NCBI GenBank assembly: GCA_963837155.1
Contig: CAWIMB010000003.1
Span: 1 to 64,000 of the forward strand
Source of the DNA: DASQHW01 sp963837155
GTDB lineage: Bacteria; Actinomycetota; Acidimicrobiia; IMCC26256; PALSA-610
DNA: 64,000 bases
Direction of reading: 5' to 3'
This document shows positions 39,384 to 49,368 of the stretch, piece after piece. Position 1 is the stretch's first letter. Every line of letters starts with the position of its first letter. The position numbers and the translations under genes are program-made. The notes below the pieces were generated by a model that was not told the DNA's origin, searched no databases, and worked only from the letters and a program-made list of their open reading frames with translations.

Positions 39384-42070
39384 GTGCAGGGTGTACTGCG
39401 GGCGTTCTTGGTGACCGACATCGTGGGGTCGACTCAGCTGTGGGCTGAGCACGAGTCGGCGATGGCGATCGATCTCGTTTCGCACGATGAGATCGTCAAC
39501 GCGGTGATCTCGTCTGCGGGCGGCAGCGTCTTCAAGCACACCGGTGACGGGGTCATGGCCACCTTCGAGAGCGCGGGCGCGTCCGCGGAGGCGGCGGTCG
39601 AGATCCAGCGTGCGATCGGCGCGCACGCCTGGCAGGTGCCCGAGGGCATCCAGGTGCGGGTGACATTGCACTCCGGCAGCGCGCACGAACGCCGAGGCGA
39701 CTTGTTCGGTCTCCAAGTGAACCGTTTGGCGCGGTTGTTGTCATGTTGTCCGCCAGGTGCGGTGCTCGTGTCGGAAGCGACCGCGGCGCTCATTGCCGAC
39801 GGGCTGCCCGTCGGGCTCTCAATGCTGGACCTCGGCCGGGTCGAGTTGCGCGGCGTCGGACGTTCAGAGGAGTTGCGTTGTCTCGTCGGCAAACATCTCG
39901 TGCCCGTCGATCCGCAAGATGTCGTCGGACCAGCGAGCCGGCGCTCAGGCTCGCTGCCACCGATTGATGACGATCTTGTGGGCCGGACCGCCGAGATCGT
40001 CACGGTGCTCGACGCCGTCACCGCGCATCCAGTCGTATCGATTGTCGGGGTCGGCGGGATGGGCAAGACGCGCCTTGCGCTCGAAGCGGCCGCGCTCGCG
40101 GATTTCGCCGACGGTGCATGGTGGTGCGACCTGACCACGGCCACGAGCCCGGACAGCGGTACCGGCGAGTGTCTTGACCGCAATCGGCGGACGCCAGTCG
40201 GCGGGCCGATCAATGGTCGAGGGCGTCGTCGATCATCTGAGCGAGCGACGCGCATTGGTCGTGCTCGACAACTGTGAGCACGTCACCGACGCGGCCCGCC
40301 GCGCTCGTCGGCGCGATCCGAGCGAGCTGCGCGGATGTGCGGGTATTGGCGACCAGTCGCGAAGCGCTCGGGATGCGAGGCGAGCACGTCGTGTCGTTGT
40401 CGTCGTTGCCGTCCGACGACGCGATCGGCCTGTTCTGCACAGGCGCGAGTGAGGCACGCGCCGAGCTCGTGTTCGATAATCCGACGCTCAGCACGATCGA
40501 GGAGATATGCGCCCGCCTCGATGGCATTCCACTGGCGATCGAGCTCGCGGCGGCGCGATGCCGGGCGATGACACCAGCCGAGATCGCTGCTCGGCTCGAC
40601 GCCAGGTTCCGGCTGCTGCGTGGTGGGCGGGGCGGGGTGGAACGCCACCGGACCCTCCAAGCCGCAGTCGAATGGTCCTACTCCCTACTCGAAGACGACG
40701 AGCGTGGCGTGTTCGACCGGATGGCCGCGTTCGCGGGTGGGGGCCTCATCGACGCCATCTCCGAAGTCGCCGGACTCGACGAATACGAGGCGGTCGACAT
40801 CTTGGAGCGGCTCATCGCACGTTCGATGTGCGTTGCCGTCGACACGCCACTCGGCACGCGTTATCGCCAGCTCGAAACCTTGCGCCAGTACGCCGACGAT
40901 CGTCTGCTTGAACACGGGCTTGCTGACGCAACAAGGGACCGGCACCTCGACTGGGCGCGCATGTTGGTTGCACGTCTGCGCGACGCCCTGCTGACCGACG
41001 CGGAGTTCGATGCGTTTCGCCGTTACATCGTCGAGGTCGACAACCTCCGCGCCGCCGCCCACTATGCAGTCGCCGCCGATCGGTACCAGGAAGCCTGTGA
41101 GGTCGTCGCCGCAATCGAATCCTTTGCGATCTGCCGACCGACGTTCGAGATCGCCGATTGGTGCGACCCAACCCGGGTTCCCGCCGAACAGTGGACCGAT
41201 GCCGTCGCGTCGACGGCTGGAGTGTGCGCAACCCTCGCCGTCTTCGCCGGGAACACAAGGCGTATGCACGATCTCCTCGCGGCGGTCCCGCAAGTTCACC
41301 AAGAGAACGCTTCGGTGGTCGCCGCGGCGACCTACGAGTCCATCTGGGTCAAGGGCAACTTCGACGCCGCCGAAGCCCGTCTCGCGATGGCGGCTCCTGC
41401 CGACTGGCATGACGCAGTCCGACTGGCGCAGCTTCAGGGCCAGGTCTTTCGGTGGCGCCTCCGTACCGACCGCGCCGCTGATGTCGTGTACGCGCGGGTG
41501 GCACGCACACACTGCGAGCACCTCGTCGCGCAGATGCGGGAACACAAGGCGCAAGTGAGCCTGGCCGTCGTGCTGTTCCTCTACGGGGACTGCCTGCTGG
41601 GAGCGGGCGACCTCGCGGGCGCGATCGCCGTTCAGTCGGAGGCGATCGAACTCTGCGAACGTACGGGCGCCGGGATGATCGCCGATGGCGCACGCGCGGG
41701 GCTCGTCGGAGCAGTCACCAAACTCGCGGCGACCGATCCCGCCCAACTCCGCGCGGCCGCCGCCACACTGCGAACCACATTCGAGGTCGCATCAAAAGGC
41801 CGCGGCTACCTCACCATCGCGGGCCTCCTGGTGACCGCGGTCGAACGCGTGCTCTGGGCCGCGGGCGATCATCGCACCGCGGCGCTCCTCGGCAGATGCG
41901 GGAGATCCGAGTTGCCGACAGGCGCGCTCTTGCCGTCCGCGGTCGACCCGACGATTCTCGGCGTTGACACCATTGCCGAGATTGAAGCCGAGGCAGCACA
42001 ACTCGACATCGAAGCGGCAGCTGCGATCGCCTTGGCCGGCCTCGACCGGATCCTCGCCGCCCCACACTGA
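39384..42070 (+). CDS. Class III cyclase - NB-ARC ATPase - TPR-type regulator
   Basis: About 895 residues from GTG 39384 with slips near 40165 and 40300. Cyclase domain first (LVTDIVGSTQLW, FKHTGDGVMATFESAG, DLFGLQVNRLARLL), with both metal Asp residues. NB-ARC/STAND ATPase next: DDLVGRTAEIVTVLDAV, Walker A VGVGGMGKTRLALEA, Walker B ALVVLDNCEHV, LATSREALGM, then the GLPLA-like DGIPLAIELAAARC. The C-terminal ~450 residues are helical repeats of TPR type. It lacks a DNA-binding domain. Likely a signal-gated nucleotide cyclase, the STAND module coupling ligand sensing to cyclase output (inference). Common in actinobacteria and rhizobia. Confidence 0.88.
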
Positions 42071-42086
42071 CGGCAAAGCACGGCGT

Positions 42087-42617
42087 TCACTCGAAGATAA
42101 AACACACCCCACCGATGATCACGCCCGGGCACGGGTTCGTCGGTGGAGTTGGCGCGACGGTCGTGGTGGTGGTCGTCGTCGTGCTTGTAGTCGTCGTGCT
42201 CGTTGTGGACGTGGTCGTCGTCGTTGTCGCGGGTTGAGCGGTTGTTGTGGTGGACGAAGGCGGCGGCGCCGGAGATTGTGCGGGCGCGGTCGTCGAGGTT
42301 GTGGTCGGGGCGGCGGTCGTGGGGGCCGCGGCAACGGGCGACGTCGTCGATGATGTCGCATCGCCGTGGCCGGGAGCGCACGGGTGCCAGCGGTGCCAGC
42401 GGTGCCTGTGGTGTCGGCGCCGGTGCTCGCCGTGCCGTTGGTGGACCCGCCCGTGTGTGGCCGCAACGACCTCGCATTTCGGCGGGTCGCGCCGCTCCCG
42501 GCGATGGTGTGCGTTGTGCGCAGACGCGGACTGGATCGCGGCTCCGAACACCAGCGCCGCAATCATCGCGACACCGGCAATGGTCAACGTGACGGAGCGC
42601 CGTGCGGCTCCTCGCAT
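42087..42617 (-). CDS. Secreted His-rich and Thr-rich low-complexity protein
   Basis: 176 residues. The start, MRGAARRSVTLTIAGVAMIA then ALVFGAAIQSASA, is a signal peptide. A His/Arg-rich stretch follows (HGRVHQRHGEHRRRHHRHRW), then a long Thr/Pro/Ser linker (runs of T broken by S, A and P) and a short C-terminal CPGVIIGGVCFIFE with two Cys. Thr-rich segments of this kind are often O-glycosylated and wall-spanning. The His cluster could bind metal ions. No known domain is present. Confidence 0.65.
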   Translation of the reverse strand: MRGAARRSVTLTIAGVAMIAALVFGAAIQSASAHNAHHRRERRDPPKCEVVAATHGRVHQRHGEHRRRHHRHRWHRWHPCAPGHGDATSSTTSPVAAAPTTAAPTTTSTTAPAQSPAPPPSSTTTTAQPATTTTTTSTTSTTTTSTTTTTTTTVAPTPPTNPCPGVIIGGVCFIFE

Positions 42618-42697
42618 GTCGAACCCTTCGGTGCCCCGTCATTGTGAATAACGGCACACATCGAGGTCGATCTTGAGCCCGTCACGAGACGCGTCGG

Positions 42698-43957
42698 CTA
42701 CGCCGGCTGGTCGTCCTGTGCGGTGCGGAGCCGCTTGGCCAGCGTCTGGAGCAGGTTCCAGGCGATGGTTGCGTTTTGCTGCACGAGCGGTCGGAACTCC
42801 CAGTAGGTGAGCCCGAAGCACACGAGCTCGCTGTTCGCGGTGATCGTCGCCGAACGCGCGCCCTCGTCGATGAGGGCGATCTCACCGAAGTAGTCGCCCG
42901 TCGTCAGCGTGTTCCGCTGGCGGCCGCCGATCGTGACCGTCGCCTCGCCCGACTCGATGACGAAGAATGCGGCGCCACCCGCGCCCTCCTTGGTGACTGT
43001 CTCGCCCGCGGCGAAGCGACGTTCCTTGAACAGCGCTGCGATGCGTTCGACGTCACTTGGGCTCATGCCGGCGAAGAACGGGACGCGCTCGATCGCCGCG
43101 AGCGTTTCGCTCCCCGCCGCCGGCGCGGTTGGCTTCGATGACGACCCCGCCCGCGTCACTGCACGGCACTGAAGCAGGTAGAGCTGCCCGCCGGCGAACG
43201 CGAACTCGATATCGCGTGCCGGGCCGTACACCTGCTCGCACTGCGCGGCGAGCGCGTTGAGCTGCGCGAGCTGATCGTCGTCGAGGCACAGCCGCTCAAC
43301 GAGCTCCGGCGCGACGGTCTCCTCGATGGTCCCGCCATCGGCGACGGCGCGGATCGCGATCTTCTTGACGCCGGGTGTGCGCGAGAGCACCGCGCCGCCG
43401 CGGTCGATGCGGAAGCTGTCGGGGATCACTTGTCCGGCAACAACGGCCTCACCAAGCCCCCAGCTCGCTTCGATCATCCGTTCGTCGGCCTGGTTGATCG
43501 GGTTCTGCGTGAACATCACCCCCGCGACATCGGGATCGAGCAGCGACTGGACGACGACACCGACGCTCGGGCGCGCGAACAGACCGACCCGCTGCCGGTA
43601 GGTGATCGCCGAGTCGGAGTTCGCTGACCACCAGATCTCGCGGATCGCGGCGCTCAGGTCTTCGACCGACGGCACGTTGAGCAGCGTGAGGTGCTGGCCG
43701 GCGAAGCTCGCGTCCGCGCCGTCCTCGTCGGCGGCCGACGATCGCACCGCAAGCGGCGTAGGCAATGGCTGCGCCGCCGTGACAACCTGCTCGATCGCGT
43801 GTTCCTCCCCCGCGGCTACCGCGTCCACGATCGGGCCCGAGAGCGCGATACCAGGCGGGATCGGCAGCCCGTTGCGGGCTGCCGCGCCCAATCCCGTTGC
43901 CTTGGCCCCGAAGCGCGAATCATCGTCCGCGTCGACGAGCGGGACGACCTCGGTCAC
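42698..43957 (-). CDS. PEP-synthase-like ATP-binding subunit fused to cyclic-nucleotide-binding domain
   Basis: 419 residues. Residues 1-270 form the ATP-grasp nucleotide-binding domain of pyruvate phosphate dikinase/PEP synthase (GAKATGLGAAARNGLPIPPG, LAVRSSAADEDGADASFAGQ, DVAGVMFTQNPI, QLYLLQCRAVTR). Residues ~290-405 form a CRP-type barrel: VPFFAGMSPSDVERIAALF, AAFFVIESGEATVTIGG and GDYFGEIALIDEGARSATIT with cNMP-contacting Glu and Arg. The swivelling His domain is on the separate protein encoded just upstream; the genes overlap by ATGA. Together they resemble a rifampin-phosphotransferase/PEP-synthase enzyme split in two and placed under cyclic-nucleotide control (inference). Confidence 0.88.
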   Translation of the reverse strand: MTEVVPLVDADDDSRFGAKATGLGAAARNGLPIPPGIALSGPIVDAVAAGEEHAIEQVVTAAQPLPTPLAVRSSAADEDGADASFAGQHLTLLNVPSVEDLSAAIREIWWSANSDSAITYRQRVGLFARPSVGVVVQSLLDPDVAGVMFTQNPINQADERMIEASWGLGEAVVAGQVIPDSFRIDRGGAVLSRTPGVKKIAIRAVADGGTIEETVAPELVERLCLDDDQLAQLNALAAQCEQVYGPARDIEFAFAGGQLYLLQCRAVTRAGSSSKPTAPAAGSETLAAIERVPFFAGMSPSDVERIAALFKERRFAAGETVTKEGAGGAAFFVIESGEATVTIGGRQRNTLTTGDYFGEIALIDEGARSATITANSELVCFGLTYWEFRPLVQQNATIAWNLLQTLAKRLRTAQDDQPA

Positions 43958-45591
43958 GCGGAGACCGTCACTTCGCCGGCGTCGCCGTCCACGCGGACGC
44001 GCGCGCCGTCGGCAATGCGGTCGGTCGCGTCACGCGTGCCAACCACGCCCGGGATGCCGTACTCACGCGCCACGATCGCCGAGTGCGAAAGCAGGCCTCC
44101 GCTGTCGGTGACGATCGCGCCAAGCAGTGGCAGCAGGATGTTGAACGCCTCGGTCGTCGACTCGGTGACGAGGACGTCGCCCTGCACGATGCGATCGAAC
44201 TCGGTCGGGCCTGAAACGCGCCGAGCCGGCCCTTCGTACACACCGCCACTCGCGGCGAGGCCGCGGAGCAGGTTCTCCTCGTGCGGTGCCTCCGAGCTGC
44301 CGAACAGCTCGCCCATCGCGATGATCGTCGCGTGCATGACCCGGGCGATTCCCGGCGGCAGGCCCGACGGGTCAGGCGGCGGTGGCTCCGGCGGTCCGAG
44401 CGACGGCGGAGCCTCCTTGGCGGTGCGCGAGGTGCGGTCCGCGTTGCGTTGCGCAAGTTCGTCGGCGGAGGGCCCGTCCGCACCGGTCACCAGCGCGCAC
44501 ATCTCGCCGAAGCCGGCGTCGATGAAATGCTCGGCGTCGTGGACACGGCCCTGGCCCTGGAGCTGGCGACCGGCCGCGAGCACGGCCCGGCGCATGATGC
44601 CCGACGCCCAGATGTCACTGAAGACGCCGCGTTCGTCGCGCAGCCGGTACATGAGGCGCGCCTCGCCGAGCAGCTCGTCGAACTGGGCGCGGTGCTCGTC
44701 GGGCACCTGCGAGCGGATGCCGGCGATGCGCGCGTCGACCTCGGCCGTGTCGTTTCCCGCGCCGTCGACGGACGATCGGATCGAGCGCAGCAGCGCGTCG
44801 GGAAGCTCAAGGGCGTAGCGCCCCGAGATGTCGAAGCCGTCGAGCAGTCGACAGCCGACGAGGTCGAGATACGCCGCCATCGCCGGACCGACATCGCCGC
44901 CGAACGTACGCAACTCGGCGAGCGTCTTGCCGGGATCGTCGTCGGAGTCGAGGAGCGTTCGAGCGGCGGTGTCGTTCGTGACCGCGGCGATGAGCCGTTC
45001 GAGCTCGCCCGACGCGCCTGCCGACACAGGCGCCGCGCCGCGCAACATCGCCAGAGTGTCCGACGGCGCGACGCTGGTCCACGACATGAGGTGCGCAAGC
45101 AGGTCACCGACCGGCAGCATCGCCGAGCCCGTGAATCGCATGTGCTGGAAGATCATCTGCGAGTGGTGCTCCCGGCAGCGGGTCAGGTACGCGACCAGCT
45201 CGTCTCCGGAAAGCGCGTCCGCGTCGACCGACTGCAGCTCGCGGTGCGTTGTGATGGCGGCGGGCTTGAACGTCTCGTCCCACTCGCGGAGCTGCTCGCG
45301 CCAAACCTTGCGTTCCCACACCTCCTCCGCCCGAGCGAACCGCTGCGGGATCTCGTCCTCGGGTGCCGGATGCCTCGTGCCGTATGCGAATCCGTTGACG
45401 TACTGCGTCTCCATCGATTCGATGAGGCTCCCGTAGTACGCCATGAACTCATGCGTGCCCCGGCGGAACGGCTCGGGATGCATCTCCGCCCAGTACCGCG
45501 TCACCGGACGCGGGAAATGCACTGGGTCCAGGTGCCACGACACCGGACCGGGCGGCTCGTACTGAAGCGCCGTCGTTCCCTGTCCCGACAT
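43954..45591 (-). CDS. PEP-utilising mobile-domain protein, partner of the ATP-binding subunit
   Basis: 545 residues. The first ~440 are a helical substrate-binding-type domain of the kind found between the ATP-grasp and His domains in rifampin phosphotransferase-like enzymes (LVAYLTRCREHHSQMIFQHM, DIWASGIMRRAVLAAGRQL). The last ~90 are the phosphohistidine domain: GDVLVTESTTEAFNILLPLL, IVTDSGGLLSHSAIVARE with catalytic His, and YGIPGVVGTRDATDRI. It transfers phosphate from the ATP-binding partner to a small substrate. The substrate is not deducible; antibiotic inactivation and PEP synthesis are both precedented. First gene of the coupled pair. Confidence 0.85.
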   Translation of the reverse strand: MSGQGTTALQYEPPGPVSWHLDPVHFPRPVTRYWAEMHPEPFRRGTHEFMAYYGSLIESMETQYVNGFAYGTRHPAPEDEIPQRFARAEEVWERKVWREQLREWDETFKPAAITTHRELQSVDADALSGDELVAYLTRCREHHSQMIFQHMRFTGSAMLPVGDLLAHLMSWTSVAPSDTLAMLRGAAPVSAGASGELERLIAAVTNDTAARTLLDSDDDPGKTLAELRTFGGDVGPAMAAYLDLVGCRLLDGFDISGRYALELPDALLRSIRSSVDGAGNDTAEVDARIAGIRSQVPDEHRAQFDELLGEARLMYRLRDERGVFSDIWASGIMRRAVLAAGRQLQGQGRVHDAEHFIDAGFGEMCALVTGADGPSADELAQRNADRTSRTAKEAPPSLGPPEPPPPDPSGLPPGIARVMHATIIAMGELFGSSEAPHEENLLRGLAASGGVYEGPARRVSGPTEFDRIVQGDVLVTESTTEAFNILLPLLGAIVTDSGGLLSHSAIVAREYGIPGVVGTRDATDRIADGARVRVDGDAGEVTVSA

Positions 45592-45699
45592 TCTTGGCCT
45601 CCCGGGTCGCTGCCGCGCCGCTCGGTGCCGCGCCTGGCCGACGAATTCTCACCGGCGCGAGTGATCCGGGGCAAGCGCCCGCGGAGAACCGCACCGCCG

Positions 45700-47704
45700 T
45701 TAGCTTCGTGCGGGTGTGACGCGCACTTCGAGACCAGAGACACGCGGCATCGCGGTAAGACGATCAACCGCGACATCGCCGCTCGTGAGGTCGCCGGGAT
45801 TCTCGTCAAGGTGGCCATGCGATATCGACACGACGCCCTCGCGCACACCCGCGTCGGACCCGACGGCAGCCGTGATGTCGCCGTGGTCGGTCCCGAGCTC
45901 GACGACACTTGTGCCCTGCTCGTCGCCCGCGCGGAATGCACTCGGATGCATCCGCACGACGGGGCCGATCGCGGTCACGCCGTACACGACCGAGTTGCTC
46001 CAGGCCATCTCTCGGCGTGGTGCCAGGACGAAGTCAGGAGGTTCGGGATCGGTGTAGGTCGCGAGGCGTTCGAGAAGCGGCGGAGGCGCAATATGCCTGC
46101 GGCCGTCTTCGAGGAGCTCGTCGTGGACCCAACCGTGCTCGGCGGGTGTGGTGATGCCGTGCGGTCCGGCCGCGAAGAGGGCGCCGGCGTCAATCCGCGA
46201 GTAACGGAGGATGCCCCAGAGAAATTGTTCGTCGGTCTGGTCAAGGTTGTCGACGCCGGGTGTCGCGCGACCCATTGCGCGGTTCAGCGCCGCGAACATC
46301 CACCAGACCGGCCGGCGCTCTGCCACCGGCTCGACGACAGCTCGGGTGGCCTGCAGACCGGAGTGCAGCGCGGTGAGCTCGGCAAGCGTGATGTCGGCGC
46401 GCTCCAGCTGTCCGGTTGCAGGTAACACGTGGGTGGCGAGCGCCGTGAGCGCGTTGTCCGCGACGTCGACGACCGCAAGGACGTCGAGCGTTTGCAGCGC
46501 CGCGAGCAGACGCGCCGGCTGCGGGAAGGCGGTCAGCGGATTGCCGCCGGTCACGATCAGGGCGCGAACGTTCCCGGCCTCGATCTCGTCGGCGAGCGCG
46601 ACGGCCGGGATCTGTCCGAGCACGCGTGGAAGCTCGGGCCGGCTGCGCGGCGGCGCAATCTGTGCCGGCGTGCGTGGCCTTCGTCGACGGAGCGGGCGGA
46701 TCAAACCCCGATGGAACGACATGCCGCCGCCAGCGCGATCGAGTGAGCCCGATGCGATCAGCACAACCCATCGCAGCCATTCCGCGACGACGCCGTCGCG
46801 CGCCATCGTGACGCCGGTGCCGCAGTGCACCGCGATGCGGCCGCGTGAGGCCTGCATGTCGGCGACAAGTTGCTCCAACAGGGCGACGTCGACGTCGGCC
46901 GCAATCGCGGCTCGCTCGAGCGTGAACTCGGCGAGCGCGCCGCGCAGTGCCTCCAGCTCCGTGGGGTCGCAATGCTCGCGGAGCTCGCGCTCGTCGGCGC
47001 CGTCGAGCGAGCAGCGCGTTGGAGAGCGCGCCGAGGACCGCGACGTCGGCGCCGGGCCGGACGGGGACGTGCACGTCGGCGAGCGCGGCAGTTTCCGTGC
47101 GGCGCGGATCGAGTACCCAGACGCGCCCACCGCGGGCGCGGTAGTCGCGGACGTGCCGGACCGGGTCCGGCAGCGCGGTGCCGTAGCCGTGCGAGACAAC
47201 CGGGTTCGTGCCGACGAAGATCGTCAGACCGGCCACGGTCGGGTCCCACACCGGGTTCAGCATCGGCTCGCCGGTCACCAACTCGGCCGCGACAAGAACC
47301 GGGGCGTTGTCGACCGTCACCGCGGTGAGGAACGAGCGACTCCCGATCGACGGCAACCACTGGCTCGCCGCGATCTGTCCGGCCGCGTCGTACGCGAGAC
47401 CGGTCGCAAGGTAGAGCGCGACAGCGTCGGGACCGCGTTCATCGATGATCGACTGGAGTCGTCCGCCCAGGTCCGCCAGCAGCTCGTCCCACGTGACGTC
47501 CCGGCCGCGCAGCCTCGGTCGGTTGAGGCGGTCGGGAGCGTGATGCCATGCCGCGAGTCCACGACCTTTCGAGCACGTGTATCCGCGCGATACGGGGTGC
47601 TGGTCGTCGCCGCGAACGCGCAGCACCCGGTCGCCGTCGAGCGTCACGACGATGCCGCACGCCGCGGCACAGATCCGGCAGTAAGAAAGCTGATCGCGCG
47701 TCAC
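45700..47704 (-). CDS. Molybdopterin-dependent oxidoreductase, formate-dehydrogenase-like
   Basis: About 668 residues from GTG 47704 with one slip near 47020. The N-terminal 4Fe-4S motif is Cys9-x2-Cys12-x3-Cys16-x27-Cys44 (SYCRICAAACGIVV, RGYTCSKGRG). Bis-MGD binding blocks follow: FVGTNPVVSHGYG, VWVLDPRRTETA, IAVHCGTGVTMA, ALIVTGGNPLTAFP and HVLPATGQLERADITLA, with a C-terminal molydop_binding region (VVRMHPSAFRAGDEQG). No Tat signal, so cytosolic. Electron-transfer subunits are absent nearby, so the partner and substrate are unknown. It is shorter than respiratory FdhA/NarG types and resembles the stand-alone actinobacterial members. Confidence 0.88.
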
Positions 47705-47716
47705 GCGTCAGGCAGA

Positions 47717-48133
47717 TCAGTGACGGATCAGGCCAAGCCCTTGCTGGCAATGCGGTCCGCCCCAGTGTTCGACGATTTGGCCGTCGCGTATGCGGAGGAT
47801 GGCCGTGCCATTGATTTCCACTGGTTCACCCGACGGGGCAACGTCGTAGAACGCCGTACCCGTGTGTGTGCCTTTCACCGTCCAGTTCGAGACGACGAGA
47901 TCGTCCGACTCGATGAGGAGGTTCACGGTGAAGGTCATGTCGGGGAACGCGGAGCGCGCCTGTTGCCACCAGTGTTGCTCGTCGCCGCGCACGTCACTGC
48001 CGACGCGCTCTGGATTGACCCGCTCGGTGACATGACTGACGAAGTCGTCGGACCAGAATTCGAAGACGGCGTTGGTGTCGCCGGAGTCCATGGCGGCGCT
48101 GTACTTGCCGAGGAGTCGCAGGTTCTCTGACAT
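47717..48133 (-). CDS. SnoaL/NTF2-like protein
   Basis: 138 residues. Cone-shaped NTF2-like fold signatures: LRLLGKYSAAMDSGDTNAVF, DMTFTVNLLIESDDLVVSNW, KGTHTGTAFYDVAP, EPVEINGTAILRIRDGQIVE and HWGGPHCQQGLGLI, characteristic of SnoaL-like ester cyclases and related proteins. It ends 12 bp upstream of the molybdopterin oxidoreductase start on the same strand, so they are probably co-transcribed. It could be a hydrolase, isomerase or ligand binder; no substrate is evident. Confidence 0.88.
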   Translation of the reverse strand: MSENLRLLGKYSAAMDSGDTNAVFEFWSDDFVSHVTERVNPERVGSDVRGDEQHWWQQARSAFPDMTFTVNLLIESDDLVVSNWTVKGTHTGTAFYDVAPSGEPVEINGTAILRIRDGQIVEHWGGPHCQQGLGLIRH

Positions 48134-48177
48134 GCGTGTTGTGTAGCACGCGCGGCTGGCCGACGTAATGTGCGCCG

Positions 48178-49341
48178 ATGTCGCCCTTCGACGACGTCGA
48201 TGTCGAGCGACTCCGTCGACGCCGCACGGTCAAGTGGACGCTGTACGGGCCCGACGTGCTCGCGGCGTTGGTTGCGGAGATGGACTTCGACGTCGCGCCT
48301 CCGGTGCGGGCAGCCATCCTGGACGCGATCGACCGCGAGGACTTCGGCTACGTCGCGGCCGACCTCGGCGAGTTGACAACGGCGTGCGCCAACTTCCTCG
48401 CCTCCGAGCACGGGTGGGTCGTGCCGCCCGCCCGGATCTTCCCGGTGGCGGACGTGCTGACCGGCATCTCGGACGCGCTCGACGTCTTCGTCGCTCCGGG
48501 AAGCGGCGTGATCGTCCCGACGCCGGCCTACCCACCGTTCTTCGAGATCGTGGAGCTGACCGGCCGCGACGTCGTCGCGACGCCGATGATCGGTGACGGC
48601 GACCGCGACACGCTGGACCTCGACGCCATTGACGCGGCGCTCGGGGCAGGAGCGCGCGCGGTGCTGCTCTGCAGCCCGCACAACCCGACCGGCCGCGTGT
48701 TCACCGCGCTTGAACTCGATGCGCTCGCCGCGGTGGTGGAGCGTCATGGCGCGCGCGTCGTCACCGACGAGGTGCACGCGCCGCTCGTGTACGCCGGGCA
48801 AACGCACATCCCGTACGCGACAGTGTCGGAAGCCGCCGCCGCGCACACCGTCACAGTGACGTCGGCGTCGAAGGCGTTCAACCTCGCCCGCCTGAAGTGC
48901 GCGCAGATCATCGCTACGAACCATGCCGACGCCGCACGCTGGCGCGAACTGCGTGTCTTCGAAGTTGCGGGACCGACTCCTCTCGGGATCGCAGCGTCCG
49001 CCGCGGCATATCGCGAGGGCGGCAGCTGGCTGCACGCGCTCGTCGCGTACCTCGACGGCAACCGCCGGCTCCTCGCGGAGCTCTTGGCCGCCGAGGTTCC
49101 GGGCGTTACCTGCCGGCCGCCGGAGGCGACTTTCCTGTCATGGCTTGACTGCTCGGCGCTCGGCGTCGACGACCCGGCGCGGTTCTTCCTCGACAATGCT
49201 CGCATCGCGCTGAGCGACGGGCCGCCCTTCGGCCCCGGATGTGGTCAGCACGTACGCCTCAACTTCGCGACCTCGGGCGCGCTGCTCGAGCAGATCGTTG
49301 GCGCGATGGGCGCGGCGGCGCGCACCGTCGCTCCGACCTGA
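48178..49341 (+). CDS. MalY/PatB-type PLP-dependent C-S lyase (aminotransferase class I/II fold)
   Basis: 387 residues. MalY/PatB landmarks: VKWTLYGPDVLAALVAEMDF, FGYVAADLGEL, VIVPTPAYPPFFEIVEL, LLCSPHNPTGRVF, VVTDEVHAPLVY and the PLP lysine in TSASKAFNLARLKCAQI, then FLSWLDCSALG. The W and EMDF pattern near the N-terminus separates this subgroup from ordinary aminotransferases. Expected reaction: beta-elimination of cystathionine or cysteine conjugates to a thiol, pyruvate and ammonia. Divergent from the SnoaL-like gene with a 44-bp gap. Confidence 0.92.
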   Translation: MSPFDDVDVERLRRRRTVKWTLYGPDVLAALVAEMDFDVAPPVRAAILDAIDREDFGYVAADLGELTTACANFLASEHGWVVPPARIFPVADVLTGISDALDVFVAPGSGVIVPTPAYPPFFEIVELTGRDVVATPMIGDGDRDTLDLDAIDAALGAGARAVLLCSPHNPTGRVFTALELDALAAVVERHGARVVTDEVHAPLVYAGQTHIPYATVSEAAAAHTVTVTSASKAFNLARLKCAQIIATNHADAARWRELRVFEVAGPTPLGIAASAAAYREGGSWLHALVAYLDGNRRLLAELLAAEVPGVTCRPPEATFLSWLDCSALGVDDPARFFLDNARIALSDGPPFGPGCGQHVRLNFATSGALLEQIVGAMGAAARTVAPT

Positions 49342-49368
49342 CGTCGCGTTCGCGTACACAATGACGTC

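Noticed and set aside
44281..46425. 714-codon open frame on the plus strand
   Set aside because: It is antisense to the PEP-utilising and molybdopterin genes, has Arg-rich chance composition and no recognisable domain.
46211..48130. 639-codon open frame on the plus strand
   Set aside because: It is a shadow of the molybdopterin oxidoreductase and SnoaL-like genes, which have clear cofactor motifs on the minus strand.
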